Positions 43,273 through 51,683 of a DNA stretch of 55,822 bases are shown one piece after another. Below the pieces are notes generated by a model that saw only the letters and a program-made list of their open reading frames with translations, was not told the DNA's origin and ran no database searches. The stretch's first letter is position 1, and each line of letters starts with the position of its first letter. The position numbers and the translations under genes are program-made. Origin of the DNA: Actinomadura darangshiensis (lineage in GTDB: Bacteria > Actinomycetota > Actinomycetes > Streptosporangiales > Streptosporangiaceae); NCBI RefSeq assembly GCF_004349235.1, contig NZ_SMKY01000027.1, forward strand, positions 1 to 55,822. Direction: 5' to 3'.

Positions 43273-44886
43273 TCAGTCGTTCGGCTGCACCGTCCAGTGT
43301 GCCGCCGTCTGTTCGGTGCCGGGTTGCGGAGCAGGTCGTTCGAGGTGTGCGAGCAGGAGTGTCGTCGCGAGGCTGAAAGCGTCCGCCGCGTGATCGAGCA
43401 GGTCGGCCTGGATGCTTTCCAGCGTTGCAGCCGGATCGTCCGCGCAGAGCGCGGCGGCCCGTTCCGCATGCGGATATGCGTGACCTCGCTCGTCGCGTGC
43501 CTCCAGCAGACCGTGGGTGTGCAGCAGCAGCCGGTCACCGTGCCGGAGCGGCACGCTCGTGGCCTCGCACCACTGGCCGCCGAGGTCGAGCAGGGTCAGC
43601 GGCGGATGGGAGGGCAGAGCGTCGAGTGGAAGTACCCGGCCCTCTCTTATGAGCAGGGGCGGCGGATTCCCGCAGCACACCATTTCCGCGGTGTCCTCGC
43701 GGAGGGTGAGGAGCAGAGCGGTGGCGAATTCGTCGTCCTCGAGCATCGGGGCGAGGACCGAATGCATCCGCTCGGCCAACCCCGGCAGGTTCGGCTCGAT
43801 GGGAGCGAGCCGGCGGAAGTGGCCGAGTGCGGCGGCCGCCGTCTGCTGGCCCGATTCACCTGGACCGAGCACATCCCCGATCAGGATCCGGGTGCCGAAA
43901 GGCGTGGGCAGGACGGCGTGGAAATCGCCCTGGGTCCGCGGTACCGCCGGAAGCCGGCAACTCTGCGTGCGCACTGCTCCATCGTGCTGCGCGAAGGTCG
44001 TGGTAGCCGTTGGCGTTCGGTATTCCTTCCGAAGGACCTCCAAGAGGACCTCGGGGGTGGACTCCGGTGTGGCGCTGTCCACGGACAGTCGTTCGATCGC
44101 CCTGAGGTAGCTTTCGGTCTCCTCGGGCTTGTCCAGATACAGTGCGCCGGTGAGGTTCTCCAGGTAGACCACGTCCGGCACCTCGGGCTCGGGGAAGCGC
44201 AGGATGGTGAACGCACCGCCCTCCGCGACGTGGCCCCCGAAACGGAACGGCATGATCTGAATCGTGGTGTCCGGCCGGGCGGACATGGCGATGAGGTGCT
44301 GGAGTTGGCCCACCATCGTCTCGGGTCCTCCGAGCGGCCGGCGCAGCGCCGTCTCATCGATGACGGCCCACAGCCGAGGGCCCTCGGGTCCGGAGAGTCG
44401 TTTCTGGCGGCGCAGCCGCAGTTCGACCCGGTGCTCGATCTCGGCGGCGGACGCGCCCGGATTTCCGAGCCGGATGACCGCGCGAGCATAGTCGGGGGTC
44501 TGCAGCAGGCCGGGGATGAACTGAATCTCGTACGTCCGGATGAGCGACGTCGATTCTTCGAGGCCCACATAGGTCTGGAACCAGTTGGGCAGGACGTCGT
44601 GGTACCGGTGCCACCATCCCGGCGTGCTGGCCTCGCGCGCCTTCTCCAGAATCGTGTCCCGCTCGGCCCGGTCGGCCACACCGTAAAGGGTGAGCAGATC
44701 GGCCACGTCCCGTTCCTTGAAGCTCACCCGGCCGAGTTCCAGCCGGCTGATCTTCGACTCCGAGCTCCGGATGCGGTCGCCGGCCTCCTGGCGGCTCAGC
44801 CCGGACGCCTCCCGCAGGCGGCGCAGCTGTGCGCCGAGGATGATGCGGAGCACCGTCGGACCCGACCCCGGACGCTCAACGGTCAC
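43273..44886 (-). CDS. XRE-HTH + DUF5753 regulator fused to a degenerate SpoIIE/PP2C domain
   Basis: This 537-residue protein has an HTH (about residues 15-68: LREASGLSRQEAGDRIRSSE). A DUF5753 ligand-type domain (about 95-290: NWFQTYVGLEESTSLIRTYE, IQFIPGLLQTPDYARAVI) and a SpoIIE/PP2C-like domain (about 300-515) follow. In the last, QGDFHAVLP and IGDVLGPGESG keep Asp321 and Asp338, and CCGNPPPLL and PLRHGDRLLLHTHGLLEARD are recognisable. The metal-binding TDG is THG (His458), and the terminal DD(I)T is LATT. The phosphatase is therefore probably weak or inactive. HTH-DUF5753 proteins usually stop before residue 300, so the fusion is unusual. The GTG start has GGAGG upstream. Confidence 0.85.
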   Translation of the reverse strand: MTVERPGSGPTVLRIILGAQLRRLREASGLSRQEAGDRIRSSESKISRLELGRVSFKERDVADLLTLYGVADRAERDTILEKAREASTPGWWHRYHDVLPNWFQTYVGLEESTSLIRTYEIQFIPGLLQTPDYARAVIRLGNPGASAAEIEHRVELRLRRQKRLSGPEGPRLWAVIDETALRRPLGGPETMVGQLQHLIAMSARPDTTIQIMPFRFGGHVAEGGAFTILRFPEPEVPDVVYLENLTGALYLDKPEETESYLRAIERLSVDSATPESTPEVLLEVLRKEYRTPTATTTFAQHDGAVRTQSCRLPAVPRTQGDFHAVLPTPFGTRILIGDVLGPGESGQQTAAAALGHFRRLAPIEPNLPGLAERMHSVLAPMLEDDEFATALLLTLREDTAEMVCCGNPPPLLIREGRVLPLDALPSHPPLTLLDLGGQWCEATSVPLRHGDRLLLHTHGLLEARDERGHAYPHAERAAALCADDPAATLESIQADLLDHAADAFSLATTLLLAHLERPAPQPGTEQTAAHWTVQPND

Positions 44887-44950
44887 CTCCCACCTCCGAA
44901 GGCATTGGCAGCGGCATCGCGTGCTCCTCGCGGGTTGGATCGTATCCCGC

Positions 44951-46309
44951 TCAAGGGATGAGGTCGTCGGGTCCGGCGGGCGGGCGCGTGCGCGTCGTCG
45001 CGGCGCGCCAGAGCACCTCAGGCAGGAACAGGGACTGGGGCTGGGCGGTGAGAGCCAGCACGTCGATGAACCGGTCGCATACTCGCGGGTCGACGTTGGC
45101 GAGGTGCTGGACCCGGTCCACGTAGCGGTTGAGGACCCTGGTCCGCACGCCGGCCGTGGCGCCTTCGGTGGTGCCGTACCGGAGGTCCTCCCCCGTGGCC
45201 ACCAGCCACGGCCCGGTGGCGTTCTTGATCACTTTGCGGTGGAAGCGCCGTGCCAGCCCGTCGAGGTCCCCGTCGGCCCGCAGGCAGGCGTCCAGCGTGA
45301 GCGCGGACTTCGCCGCGACGGTCATCCCCTGGCCGTAGAGGGGATTGAAGGCGCACAGCGCGTCGCCCGCGACCAGGAACCGCTTCGGCCATGCCCGCAT
45401 CCGCTCGTAGTGGCGTCGGAGGTTGCCCGTGCGCCGGTAGCTGACGCCGGGAGTGAGCGGCTCGGCGTCGCGGATCGCCTCGTAGAGCAACGGGCTGCGC
45501 AGGCTCTTGGCGAACTCCAGGAAGCCGTCGTCCCCGGTGGGCGGGTAGTCCTCCCCGACGCCGAAAAGGCTGACGATCCACCGTCCGCCCTCCTGAGGGA
45601 AGAGCGCGCCGGTGCGCGTGCCGTGCGGGGGGTCGGCTTGGAGGTAGAGCGCCTTCCAGCCGGGGTCGAACCCGGCTGGAATGGCGTAAGTGCGGCTGGC
45701 ATATCCCAGCAGGGGGTTGATCAGGGTCTGCCGGACGGCCGGGTAGCCGAGCCGCTCCAGCCACGCGGGGGTCTTCGAGGCGCGTCCGGTGGCGTCGACG
45801 ACGAGGTCCGCGGTGATCGGCTCGCCCGGTCCGGTCGTCCCGCGCTCGCGCACCTCGACTCCGGTGACGGCCTCGGCGCCGGCCAGCAGCCCGGTCACCT
45901 CGTGCCCCGCGAGCAGCCGGAGGCTCCCGGTCTTGGCCAGCCGCGCGCGCACGGTCCAGTCGAGGAGATCCCGGCTGAAGGTCAGCAGGCGGGTCGATTC
46001 GAACCGGCGCCGCCACCCGGCGGAGGTCAGCCACAGCATGTCGGCGGGCACCCGGACTTCCGGTACGCCCGCGACGCGCAGTTCGTCCTCCAGCCCGGGG
46101 AACAACTGCTCGGCGATCTCCAGCCCCCGGCTCCAGAGCACGTGCAGATGGCGGGCCTGCCCCAGACCGGGACGGGACGCGACGGCCTCCGTGAAACGGT
46201 CGCGCTCGATCAGGGTGACCCGGGTGAAGTGGTCGGCGAGGATCCTGGCCGCCAGCAGCCCCATCAGGCTGCCGCCGATGACAACGGCATGCTCACGGGG
46301 CTGGGTCAT
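44951..46309 (-). CDS. FAD-dependent monooxygenase/geranylgeranyl-reductase-like flavoprotein
   Basis: This 452-residue flavoprotein of the PHBH group has the N-terminal VVIGGSLMGLLAARILADHF FAD motif and the DG-type stretch ADLVVDATGRASKTPAWLER. The second FAD motif VAGDALCAFNPLYGQGMTVA follows. The middle carries FSRDLLDWTVRARL and FPQEGGRWIVSLFGVGEDYP. It is most like actinobacterial halogenase/hydroxylase-related FAD enzymes of unassigned substrate. The ATG is preceded by GGAGGAG. The LuxR-type ATPase gene lies 48 nt upstream in the same direction. Confidence 0.75.
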   Translation of the reverse strand: MTQPREHAVVIGGSLMGLLAARILADHFTRVTLIERDRFTEAVASRPGLGQARHLHVLWSRGLEIAEQLFPGLEDELRVAGVPEVRVPADMLWLTSAGWRRRFESTRLLTFSRDLLDWTVRARLAKTGSLRLLAGHEVTGLLAGAEAVTGVEVRERGTTGPGEPITADLVVDATGRASKTPAWLERLGYPAVRQTLINPLLGYASRTYAIPAGFDPGWKALYLQADPPHGTRTGALFPQEGGRWIVSLFGVGEDYPPTGDDGFLEFAKSLRSPLLYEAIRDAEPLTPGVSYRRTGNLRRHYERMRAWPKRFLVAGDALCAFNPLYGQGMTVAAKSALTLDACLRADGDLDGLARRFHRKVIKNATGPWLVATGEDLRYGTTEGATAGVRTRVLNRYVDRVQHLANVDPRVCDRFIDVLALTAQPQSLFLPEVLWRAATTRTRPPAGPDDLIP

Positions 46310-46357
46310 GGGTCTTTCTCCTCGGGGGGTGCGGAACAGGCGCTTCTGCCGGGGATT

Positions 46358-48502
46358 TCAGCGGCGGCTGTCAGAGGCTTCGGTGAGCGGGAGGGAATTC
46401 GGGCGCTCACCCAACGCGAAGGCGACGGCCTGGTCGAGATCGAGGTCCATTCCCTGCTCGAAGAAGTGTCCGTACGCCTCGTCGCCCAGAGCCCGCCGGG
46501 CGAGCGCCTCCCCTTCTCCGTGCGGGGCGTTGAAATACGCGGAACCGAACAGCGGGAGCCCTACCGTCCGCCAGATCCGTTCGGCCGCTCCCTGCAGAGC
46601 GGCGGCGTCCCGGGGACGGCCGCCCGCCGCGTGGAACATGGCGAGCAGCTCGATGCCCAGCACCGCGCACACCAGGTCATGGAAGGTCCGGCTGATGTTC
46701 ACACACTCGCGGGCCAGGTCGGTCGCCTCTTCGACCCGGCCCCCGGTCCAGGCCGCGAAGGCCAGGACGTAGAGCGCGTAGGCCTTGACCCATTGCTCAC
46801 CATGCTCCTCGGAGATCGCACGGACCTCTTCGCACAACTCGACGGCGAAGGGCAGGTCTCCTTGGAACGCGACCGTCATGGCGTACTCGGCGCGCGCCAT
46901 GATCACACTGGTGTTCAGCTCTCCGAGGGAGTCATAGGCCGCGAGCGCGTCCTTGAAATGAGTGGCCGCTTGCGCGTGGTCGTCGGTCACCAGCGCGACG
47001 CAGCCCAGCCGATGGACCGCATTGGCCGACGCGATCGTGTCACCGGTCTGCAGAGCCGTCGCCCGACCCGCATCCAGCAGCACGGTCGCGGCGTCGGTGT
47101 CGCCCTGCTTGATGGCGATGTAGCCGTCCACCCAGAGGGCTTTGGCCCGTGCCGGGGTCGGGGCGGCGTCGAGGGCGAGTGCCCGATCCAGCCAGTACCG
47201 GCCTTCGGCGAGGAAGCCGCAGCCCACCCAGTAGAAGCACAGCGCCCCGGCCATCCGCAGGCCGGTCCGCGCCTCGCCGGGGGCCGTGAGGCAGTAGTCC
47301 AGGGCCGCGCTCACGTTGGCGTGCTCACCGAGCAGGCGCGTGAAGATCTCCTTCTGCCCGGCGCCGAACCACTCCCGCTCGCACTGCTCGACCAGACGCA
47401 GGTACCAGTCGCGGTGGCGCCCGCGCACTTCCTCCTGCTCGCCCAGCTCACCGAGCCATTCCGCACCGTACTCACGCAGGGTGTCGAGCAGCCGGTACCG
47501 GACTCCCGTTTCGTCTCCGACCCGCGAGAGGATCGACTTGTCGATCAGCCCCGCCAGCGTCGCCGGGACGCGGTCCGCGGGCAGGACGCCGTCGCTGCAC
47601 ACGTGCTCGACCGCACGCTGATCGAAGTCGCCGGCGAACACCGACAGCCGGGCCCACAGCAGCCGCTCCTGGCTCGTGCACAGCTCATGGCTCCAGCCGA
47701 CCGTCGTGCGCAGCGCGTCGTGCCGCGACACGTGCTTGGACGCATCCGCGGTTCCGTCCACCAGCATCTCGAACCGGTCGTCCAGCCGGTCCGACAATTG
47801 CTCCAGGGAGAACCGCCGCAGCTGGCCGGCAGCGAGTTCCAAGGCCAGCGGAAGTCCCTCCAAGCGATGGCACAGCCGGGCGACGGTGCGCCAATTGCCA
47901 TCGCCCACGGCGAAACCGCCCGTGGCCGATGCGGCACGCTCCTCGAACAGGGCGACCGCCGCGGGCCGTGCCGCCGCGTCCGCCGGCGCCGCTTCCGGAT
48001 CCGCCGTCTCCAGCGGCGCAAGTTTCAGCACCCGCTCGCCGCCGACGCCGAGGGCCTGGCGGCTCGTGGCCAGCAGGTGCACTCCGGGTGCCGCCTTCAG
48101 CAGGACCTCGGCCACACCCGCGCAGGCGTCCCTGAGGTGCTCGCACGTGTCCAGCACCAGCAGCAGCCGCTTGCCGGACAGGTGATCGGCCAGGACGTCG
48201 AGCTGCGGACGCGCGGTCTGGTCGACGACCCGCAGAGTGCGGGCGATCGCATGGCCTAAGAGTGAGCCGTCCCGCAGGCCCGACAGGGGCACCATCCACG
48301 CGCCGTCACGGAATAGGTCCTCCAGATCCCGCGCGCATTCCAGCGCGACCCGCGTCTTGCCGACGCCACCGACTCCGGTCACCGTCACCATGCGCCCGGT
48401 GCCGAACAGCCGCCTGAGCTCCGCGAGCTCGGCCTGCCGTCCGACGAGAGCGGCGCTCCGAGGAACGAGATCTCCCTTCCGCAGCACATCGGCCCCGGCC
48501 AT
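46358..48502 (-). CDS. LuxR-type signalling ATPase lacking the C-terminal HTH
   Basis: This 714-residue protein has an AfsR/LuxR-family ATPase domain. Walker A is VTGVGGVGKT (about residues 41-50), Walker B is LLLVLDTCEH and the sensor region LLATSRQALGV follows. The winged region TVGWSHELCTSQERLLWARL and long TPR-like helices (about 420-680) come next. It stops at ERPNSLPLTEASDSRR, exactly where such proteins normally continue with the LxxRExEV start of a LuxR HTH. It therefore cannot bind DNA by that domain. It may be a deletion product or a stand-alone signalling ATPase. The FAD monooxygenase gene follows. Confidence 0.8.
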   Translation of the reverse strand: MAGADVLRKGDLVPRSAALVGRQAELAELRRLFGTGRMVTVTGVGGVGKTRVALECARDLEDLFRDGAWMVPLSGLRDGSLLGHAIARTLRVVDQTARPQLDVLADHLSGKRLLLVLDTCEHLRDACAGVAEVLLKAAPGVHLLATSRQALGVGGERVLKLAPLETADPEAAPADAAARPAAVALFEERAASATGGFAVGDGNWRTVARLCHRLEGLPLALELAAGQLRRFSLEQLSDRLDDRFEMLVDGTADASKHVSRHDALRTTVGWSHELCTSQERLLWARLSVFAGDFDQRAVEHVCSDGVLPADRVPATLAGLIDKSILSRVGDETGVRYRLLDTLREYGAEWLGELGEQEEVRGRHRDWYLRLVEQCEREWFGAGQKEIFTRLLGEHANVSAALDYCLTAPGEARTGLRMAGALCFYWVGCGFLAEGRYWLDRALALDAAPTPARAKALWVDGYIAIKQGDTDAATVLLDAGRATALQTGDTIASANAVHRLGCVALVTDDHAQAATHFKDALAAYDSLGELNTSVIMARAEYAMTVAFQGDLPFAVELCEEVRAISEEHGEQWVKAYALYVLAFAAWTGGRVEEATDLARECVNISRTFHDLVCAVLGIELLAMFHAAGGRPRDAAALQGAAERIWRTVGLPLFGSAYFNAPHGEGEALARRALGDEAYGHFFEQGMDLDLDQAVAFALGERPNSLPLTEASDSRR

Positions 48503-48559
48503 GATCGCCTCATTCCCCGCGCGCCGTCACGATGACGCATCACCATACACAAACGACCT

Positions 48560-48577
48560 ACAACAAAAAGGTGTTGT
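48560..48577. promoter_or_regulatory. Inverted repeat in the LuxR-type ATPase promoter region
   Basis: ACAACA and TGTTGT are separated by 6 nt, in the 232-bp gap between the ATPase start (48502) and the MDR gene end (48735). It is AT-rich compared with its surroundings and could be a regulator site or part of the promoter. Confidence 0.35.
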
Positions 48578-48734
48578 CAGAAACCGGCCACCAGTCAGGA
48601 AAACCATTACAGATTTGACGAAACACCCATGGAACGCAAGTGCCATCAGTGAGCGACCTGGCCTTCACCGAAGGTAATCACCACGGGGCCCGTCGGTGAC
48701 TTGGTCGTCGGCTGAGGAGCCGGTCTCGGAGCCC

Positions 48735-49652
48735 TTACGAACGAACGCGGATGATGGTCTTTCCCTTGATCCGCTCGGTCGGATTGAGGGCGGCGACGGC
48801 ATCGTCGAGGGCGGAGACGTTGCCGATGTTCGTCCGCAGCCGCCCGTCCCGCACCCGCTGGACGATCTCACTCAGCTGGGCGCGATCGGCCTCGACGACG
48901 AAATCGACGGCCAGGCCGCCGGCCGGCTGCGCCTCGGGCGGGCCGGCGATGGTCACCAGCATTCCGCCGGCCCGGACCAGGCCGGCCGACCGCCTCCCGA
49001 TGTCTCCACCGATGACGTCGAAGACCAGGTCGACTCCACCGACGTCCTCCAGGGCGTCGTTGTCGAGGTCGGCGAACTCCTGCGCGCCGGAGTCGAGCGC
49101 CGTCTGCCGGTCGGCGGCACGACCGGTACCGATGACATAGGCGCCCGCCTCATGGGCGAGTTGCGCCGCCATCGATCCGACTCCACCGGCCGCACCGTGC
49201 ACGAGGACGCTCTGCCCCACCTGGAAGCGGCCGTGCACGAACAGTCCCTGCCAAGCGGTCAGGCCCGAGACCGGCAGGCTCGCGCCCACCGTGAAGTCGA
49301 CGTCACCCGGCAGCGGCGCGAGGTTGCGCGCCTCGACGGCGACGAACTCCGCCAAGGTGCCGTCGCGAGTCCAGTCAGCGAGCCCGAACACCCGCTGGCC
49401 CATCGACAGCCCCCGCGTGCCATAGCCGAGCGCGCTGACCACTCCCGCCACCTCATGCCCGGGAATCGACGGCGTCCGGTCACGGCCCAGGCGATCGGTC
49501 CAGGTTCCGGGCCACGACAACTCGCCCGGAGTGAATCCCGACGCGTGAACCTGGACGACGACATCGTTCACCGCCGCCTCCGGCTCCGGGCGCTCTGCCA
49601 GCGTCATCCCGGCCGTTCCCGCGGCCTCGTCCGTCACCACGATCGCCTTCAT
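48735..49652 (-). CDS. NADPH:quinone-oxidoreductase-like MDR protein
   Basis: This protein of about 305 residues is a zinc-free MDR enzyme. It opens MKAIVVTDEAAGTAG and has PSIPGHEVAGVVSALG. The nucleotide motif is VLVHGAAGGVGSMAAQLAHE (AxxGxxG) and the substrate-domain end is IVQRVRDGRLRTNIGNV. No zinc-binding cysteines are present. It would reduce quinones or enones with NADPH. The ATG at 49652 has AGGGGG upstream; the frame extends 29 codons further without support. It stands alone. Confidence 0.85.
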   Translation of the reverse strand: MKAIVVTDEAAGTAGMTLAERPEPEAAVNDVVVQVHASGFTPGELSWPGTWTDRLGRDRTPSIPGHEVAGVVSALGYGTRGLSMGQRVFGLADWTRDGTLAEFVAVEARNLAPLPGDVDFTVGASLPVSGLTAWQGLFVHGRFQVGQSVLVHGAAGGVGSMAAQLAHEAGAYVIGTGRAADRQTALDSGAQEFADLDNDALEDVGGVDLVFDVIGGDIGRRSAGLVRAGGMLVTIAGPPEAQPAGGLAVDFVVEADRAQLSEIVQRVRDGRLRTNIGNVSALDDAVAALNPTERIKGKTIIRVRS

Positions 49653-49760
49653 CCGGCACCCCCTGTATCCAGTCCCCGCCTGCACGGCATCTTTTCGGTT
49701 CACAGCATTAGCGGCACCAGACCTCGATGTCTTACCCACGCAGGTGAAAATGAGTTATGG

Positions 49761-49783
49761 GCCCGAGGGGCGCCCAGTCGGGC
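49761..49783 (-). terminator. Weak hairpin after the first ricin-lectin gene
   Basis: GCCCGA (49761-49766) and TCGGGC (49778-49783) can pair around an 11-nt loop, about 30 nt past the stop of the minus-strand lectin gene. It is a short stem, so low confidence. Confidence 0.3.
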
Positions 49784-49812
49784 TTCTGTCTGAGCCGGGA
49801 CGGGCGTCATGG

Positions 49813-50691
49813 TCAGGCGAAGGACCAGAGGTGGTCGTCGTTCAGGGAGCATCCGAAGGTGGTGAGCTGGGCCCCCGAACCGCCCGCACCCGTTCCACCG
49901 GCCACGTCCAGGCACAGCCCGCCCTTGTGGTTGCGGATCCAGAACCGGCCGGACGCCTTCCGCTCCAGGTACCACATCTGGTTGTCGGTGGCGCCGGGGT
50001 AGCAGGGCCACTGCGTCACCTGCGCGCTCGGCTCGGGCGGATCGGTTCCCCAGACGTCCATGCAGTAGCCGTCCTTGGCGTTGCGGATGCTGAACAGGTC
50101 CGCACCGCCCGGCCCCGCGCCCGGCTGGTTCACCACCAGGTCCCAGCGCTGGTTGTCCTTCGTGGACCTGTCGCATGTGCCCTGCTCGACCCGGCCCTGC
50201 TCCTGCCCCTTGCCGGCCCCCGGCAGGTCCGCGCACAAGCCCGTCATCACGTTCCGGAGCAGCACACCCGTGGTGGTGGAGAACTTCGGGCCGGTGGGGA
50301 ACCGCGACTTCGCGGCCCGCTTCGTCTTCGCACGGGGCGTGGCGCTCGTCCGCCGCGGCGCGGCGACCGGCTCCCGCCGCGGGCTCCGGGACGGCGACGC
50401 GGACGTGCCGCTCGGGGACGCGCTCGGCGCCGGCACCGCCACGGCCGGGGTCGCCCGCTGGTTCAGCGCCGCCTTCTGCTGCCGCTCCTTGTCCTTCCTG
50501 CCCTGCTGGTAGGAGATCAACACACCGGCCCCGAACACCGCCGCGGCCACCACGACCAGCGCGACACCGCCCGCCAGGATCCGCGCGGGGACCTTCGGCT
50601 TCTCGCCCCGCTGCCACGCACGCCGATCGAACGCGTTCGCCAGACTCACGCGCCGCCGGCGCTGCCGCTCAACGTCTTCCTGGTCGCTCAC
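49813..50691 (-). CDS. Membrane-anchored ricin B-type lectin protein, copy 1
   Basis: This 292-residue protein has a basic cytoplasmic start (DVERQRRRRVSLANAFDRRA), one hydrophobic segment (about residues 38-60: ARILAGGVALVVVAAAVFGA) and a Ser/Pro/Thr-rich linker. A ricin-type carbohydrate-binding domain follows (about 160-292), with repeats ending DNQRWDLV, DNQMWYLE and DDHLWSFA. The cell-surface domain would bind a glycan. The GTG start has AGGAAG upstream. The paralogue at 50747-51622 has nearly the same N-terminus and lectin domain but a different linker. Both follow a giant protein gene. Confidence 0.85.
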   Translation of the reverse strand: MSDQEDVERQRRRRVSLANAFDRRAWQRGEKPKVPARILAGGVALVVVAAAVFGAGVLISYQQGRKDKERQQKAALNQRATPAVAVPAPSASPSGTSASPSRSPRREPVAAPRRTSATPRAKTKRAAKSRFPTGPKFSTTTGVLLRNVMTGLCADLPGAGKGQEQGRVEQGTCDRSTKDNQRWDLVVNQPGAGPGGADLFSIRNAKDGYCMDVWGTDPPEPSAQVTQWPCYPGATDNQMWYLERKASGRFWIRNHKGGLCLDVAGGTGAGGSGAQLTTFGCSLNDDHLWSFA

Positions 50692-50746
50692 TTGTACTTC
50701 CTCGCTGGTCGTCGAATCCGTCGGACGGTGATGGCGGTCGCCATGG

Positions 50747-51622
50747 TCAGGCGAAGGACCAGAGGTGGTCGTCGTTGACGGAGCACCCGTAGGTGGTGAG
50801 CTGGGCCCCCGAACCGCCCGCACCCGTCCCACCGGCCACGTCCAGGCACAGCCCGCCCTTGCGGTTGCGGATCCAGAACCGTCCGGACGCCTTCCGCTCC
50901 AGGTACCACATCTGGTTGTCGCCGCTGCCTGGCCTGCAGTAGTACTCGCTCACGTTGGTCCGTGCCTTCGGCGGCCCATAGGCATAGACGTCCATGCAGT
51001 AGCCGTCCTTGGCGTTGCGGATGCTGAACAGGTCCGCGCCGCCGGGACCAGCGCCCGGCTGGTTCACCACCAGGTCCCAGCGCTGGTTGTCCTTTGTGGA
51101 CCCGTCGCAACTGAACTGCTCCACCGGCCCGTCCTCCTTGCCCTTGCCGAACCCCGGAACGTCCGCGCACAAGCCCGTCATCACGTTCCGGAGCAGCACA
51201 CCGGTGGTGGTGGAGAACTTCGGGCCGGTGGGGAACCGCGACTTCGGGCGGCCCTTCGCGGCCTTGGCCTTGGGCGCGCGACTCCGCGGCGCGGCGGCGC
51301 CGCCCTCCGGCTTCACCCGCGTGCTCGGCGACGCGGACGTCCGGCTCGGCGACGGGCTCGGCGGCGGCTTCGCCGCGGGATCGGCCTGCTGCTTGAGCGC
51401 CGCCTTCTGCTTGGGGTCCTTGTCCTTCTTGCCCTGCTGGTAGGAGATCAGCGCACCGGCCCCGAACACCGCCGCCGCCACCACGACCAGCGCGACACCG
51501 CCCGCCAGAATCCGCGCCGGAACCTTCGGCTTCTCGCCCCGCTGCCACGCACGCCGATCGAACGCGTTCGCCAGACTCACGCGCCGCCGGCGCTGCCGCT
51601 CAACGTCTTCCTGGTCGCTCAC
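50747..51622 (-). CDS. Membrane-anchored ricin B-type lectin protein, copy 2
   Basis: This 291-residue tandem paralogue of the neighbouring gene shares the basic start, membrane segment and lectin domain (DNQRWDLVVNQPGAGPGG, GYCMDVYAYGPPKA, DNQMWYLE, DDHLWSFA). The differences concentrate in the linker (KPPPSPSPSRTSASPSTRV) and the middle lectin repeat. Even the two intergenic regions are similar, so the duplication unit included the leader. A 55-nt gap separates the copies and a 61-nt gap separates it from the giant gene upstream. Confidence 0.85.
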   Translation of the reverse strand: MSDQEDVERQRRRRVSLANAFDRRAWQRGEKPKVPARILAGGVALVVVAAAVFGAGALISYQQGKKDKDPKQKAALKQQADPAAKPPPSPSPSRTSASPSTRVKPEGGAAAPRSRAPKAKAAKGRPKSRFPTGPKFSTTTGVLLRNVMTGLCADVPGFGKGKEDGPVEQFSCDGSTKDNQRWDLVVNQPGAGPGGADLFSIRNAKDGYCMDVYAYGPPKARTNVSEYYCRPGSGDNQMWYLERKASGRFWIRNRKGGLCLDVAGGTGAGGSGAQLTTYGCSVNDDHLWSFA

Positions 51623-51683
51623 TTGTACTTCCTCGCTGTGTCGGATCGCTCGGACGAAGGGACGTTCACGTGCACCGGGCCGC

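Noticed and set aside
44690..48259. Very long open frame (about 1189 codons) on the plus strand
   Set aside because: It is antisense to three clear minus-strand genes (fusion regulator, FAD monooxygenase, LuxR-type ATPase) and has no recognisable domain. It is a GC-bias shadow.
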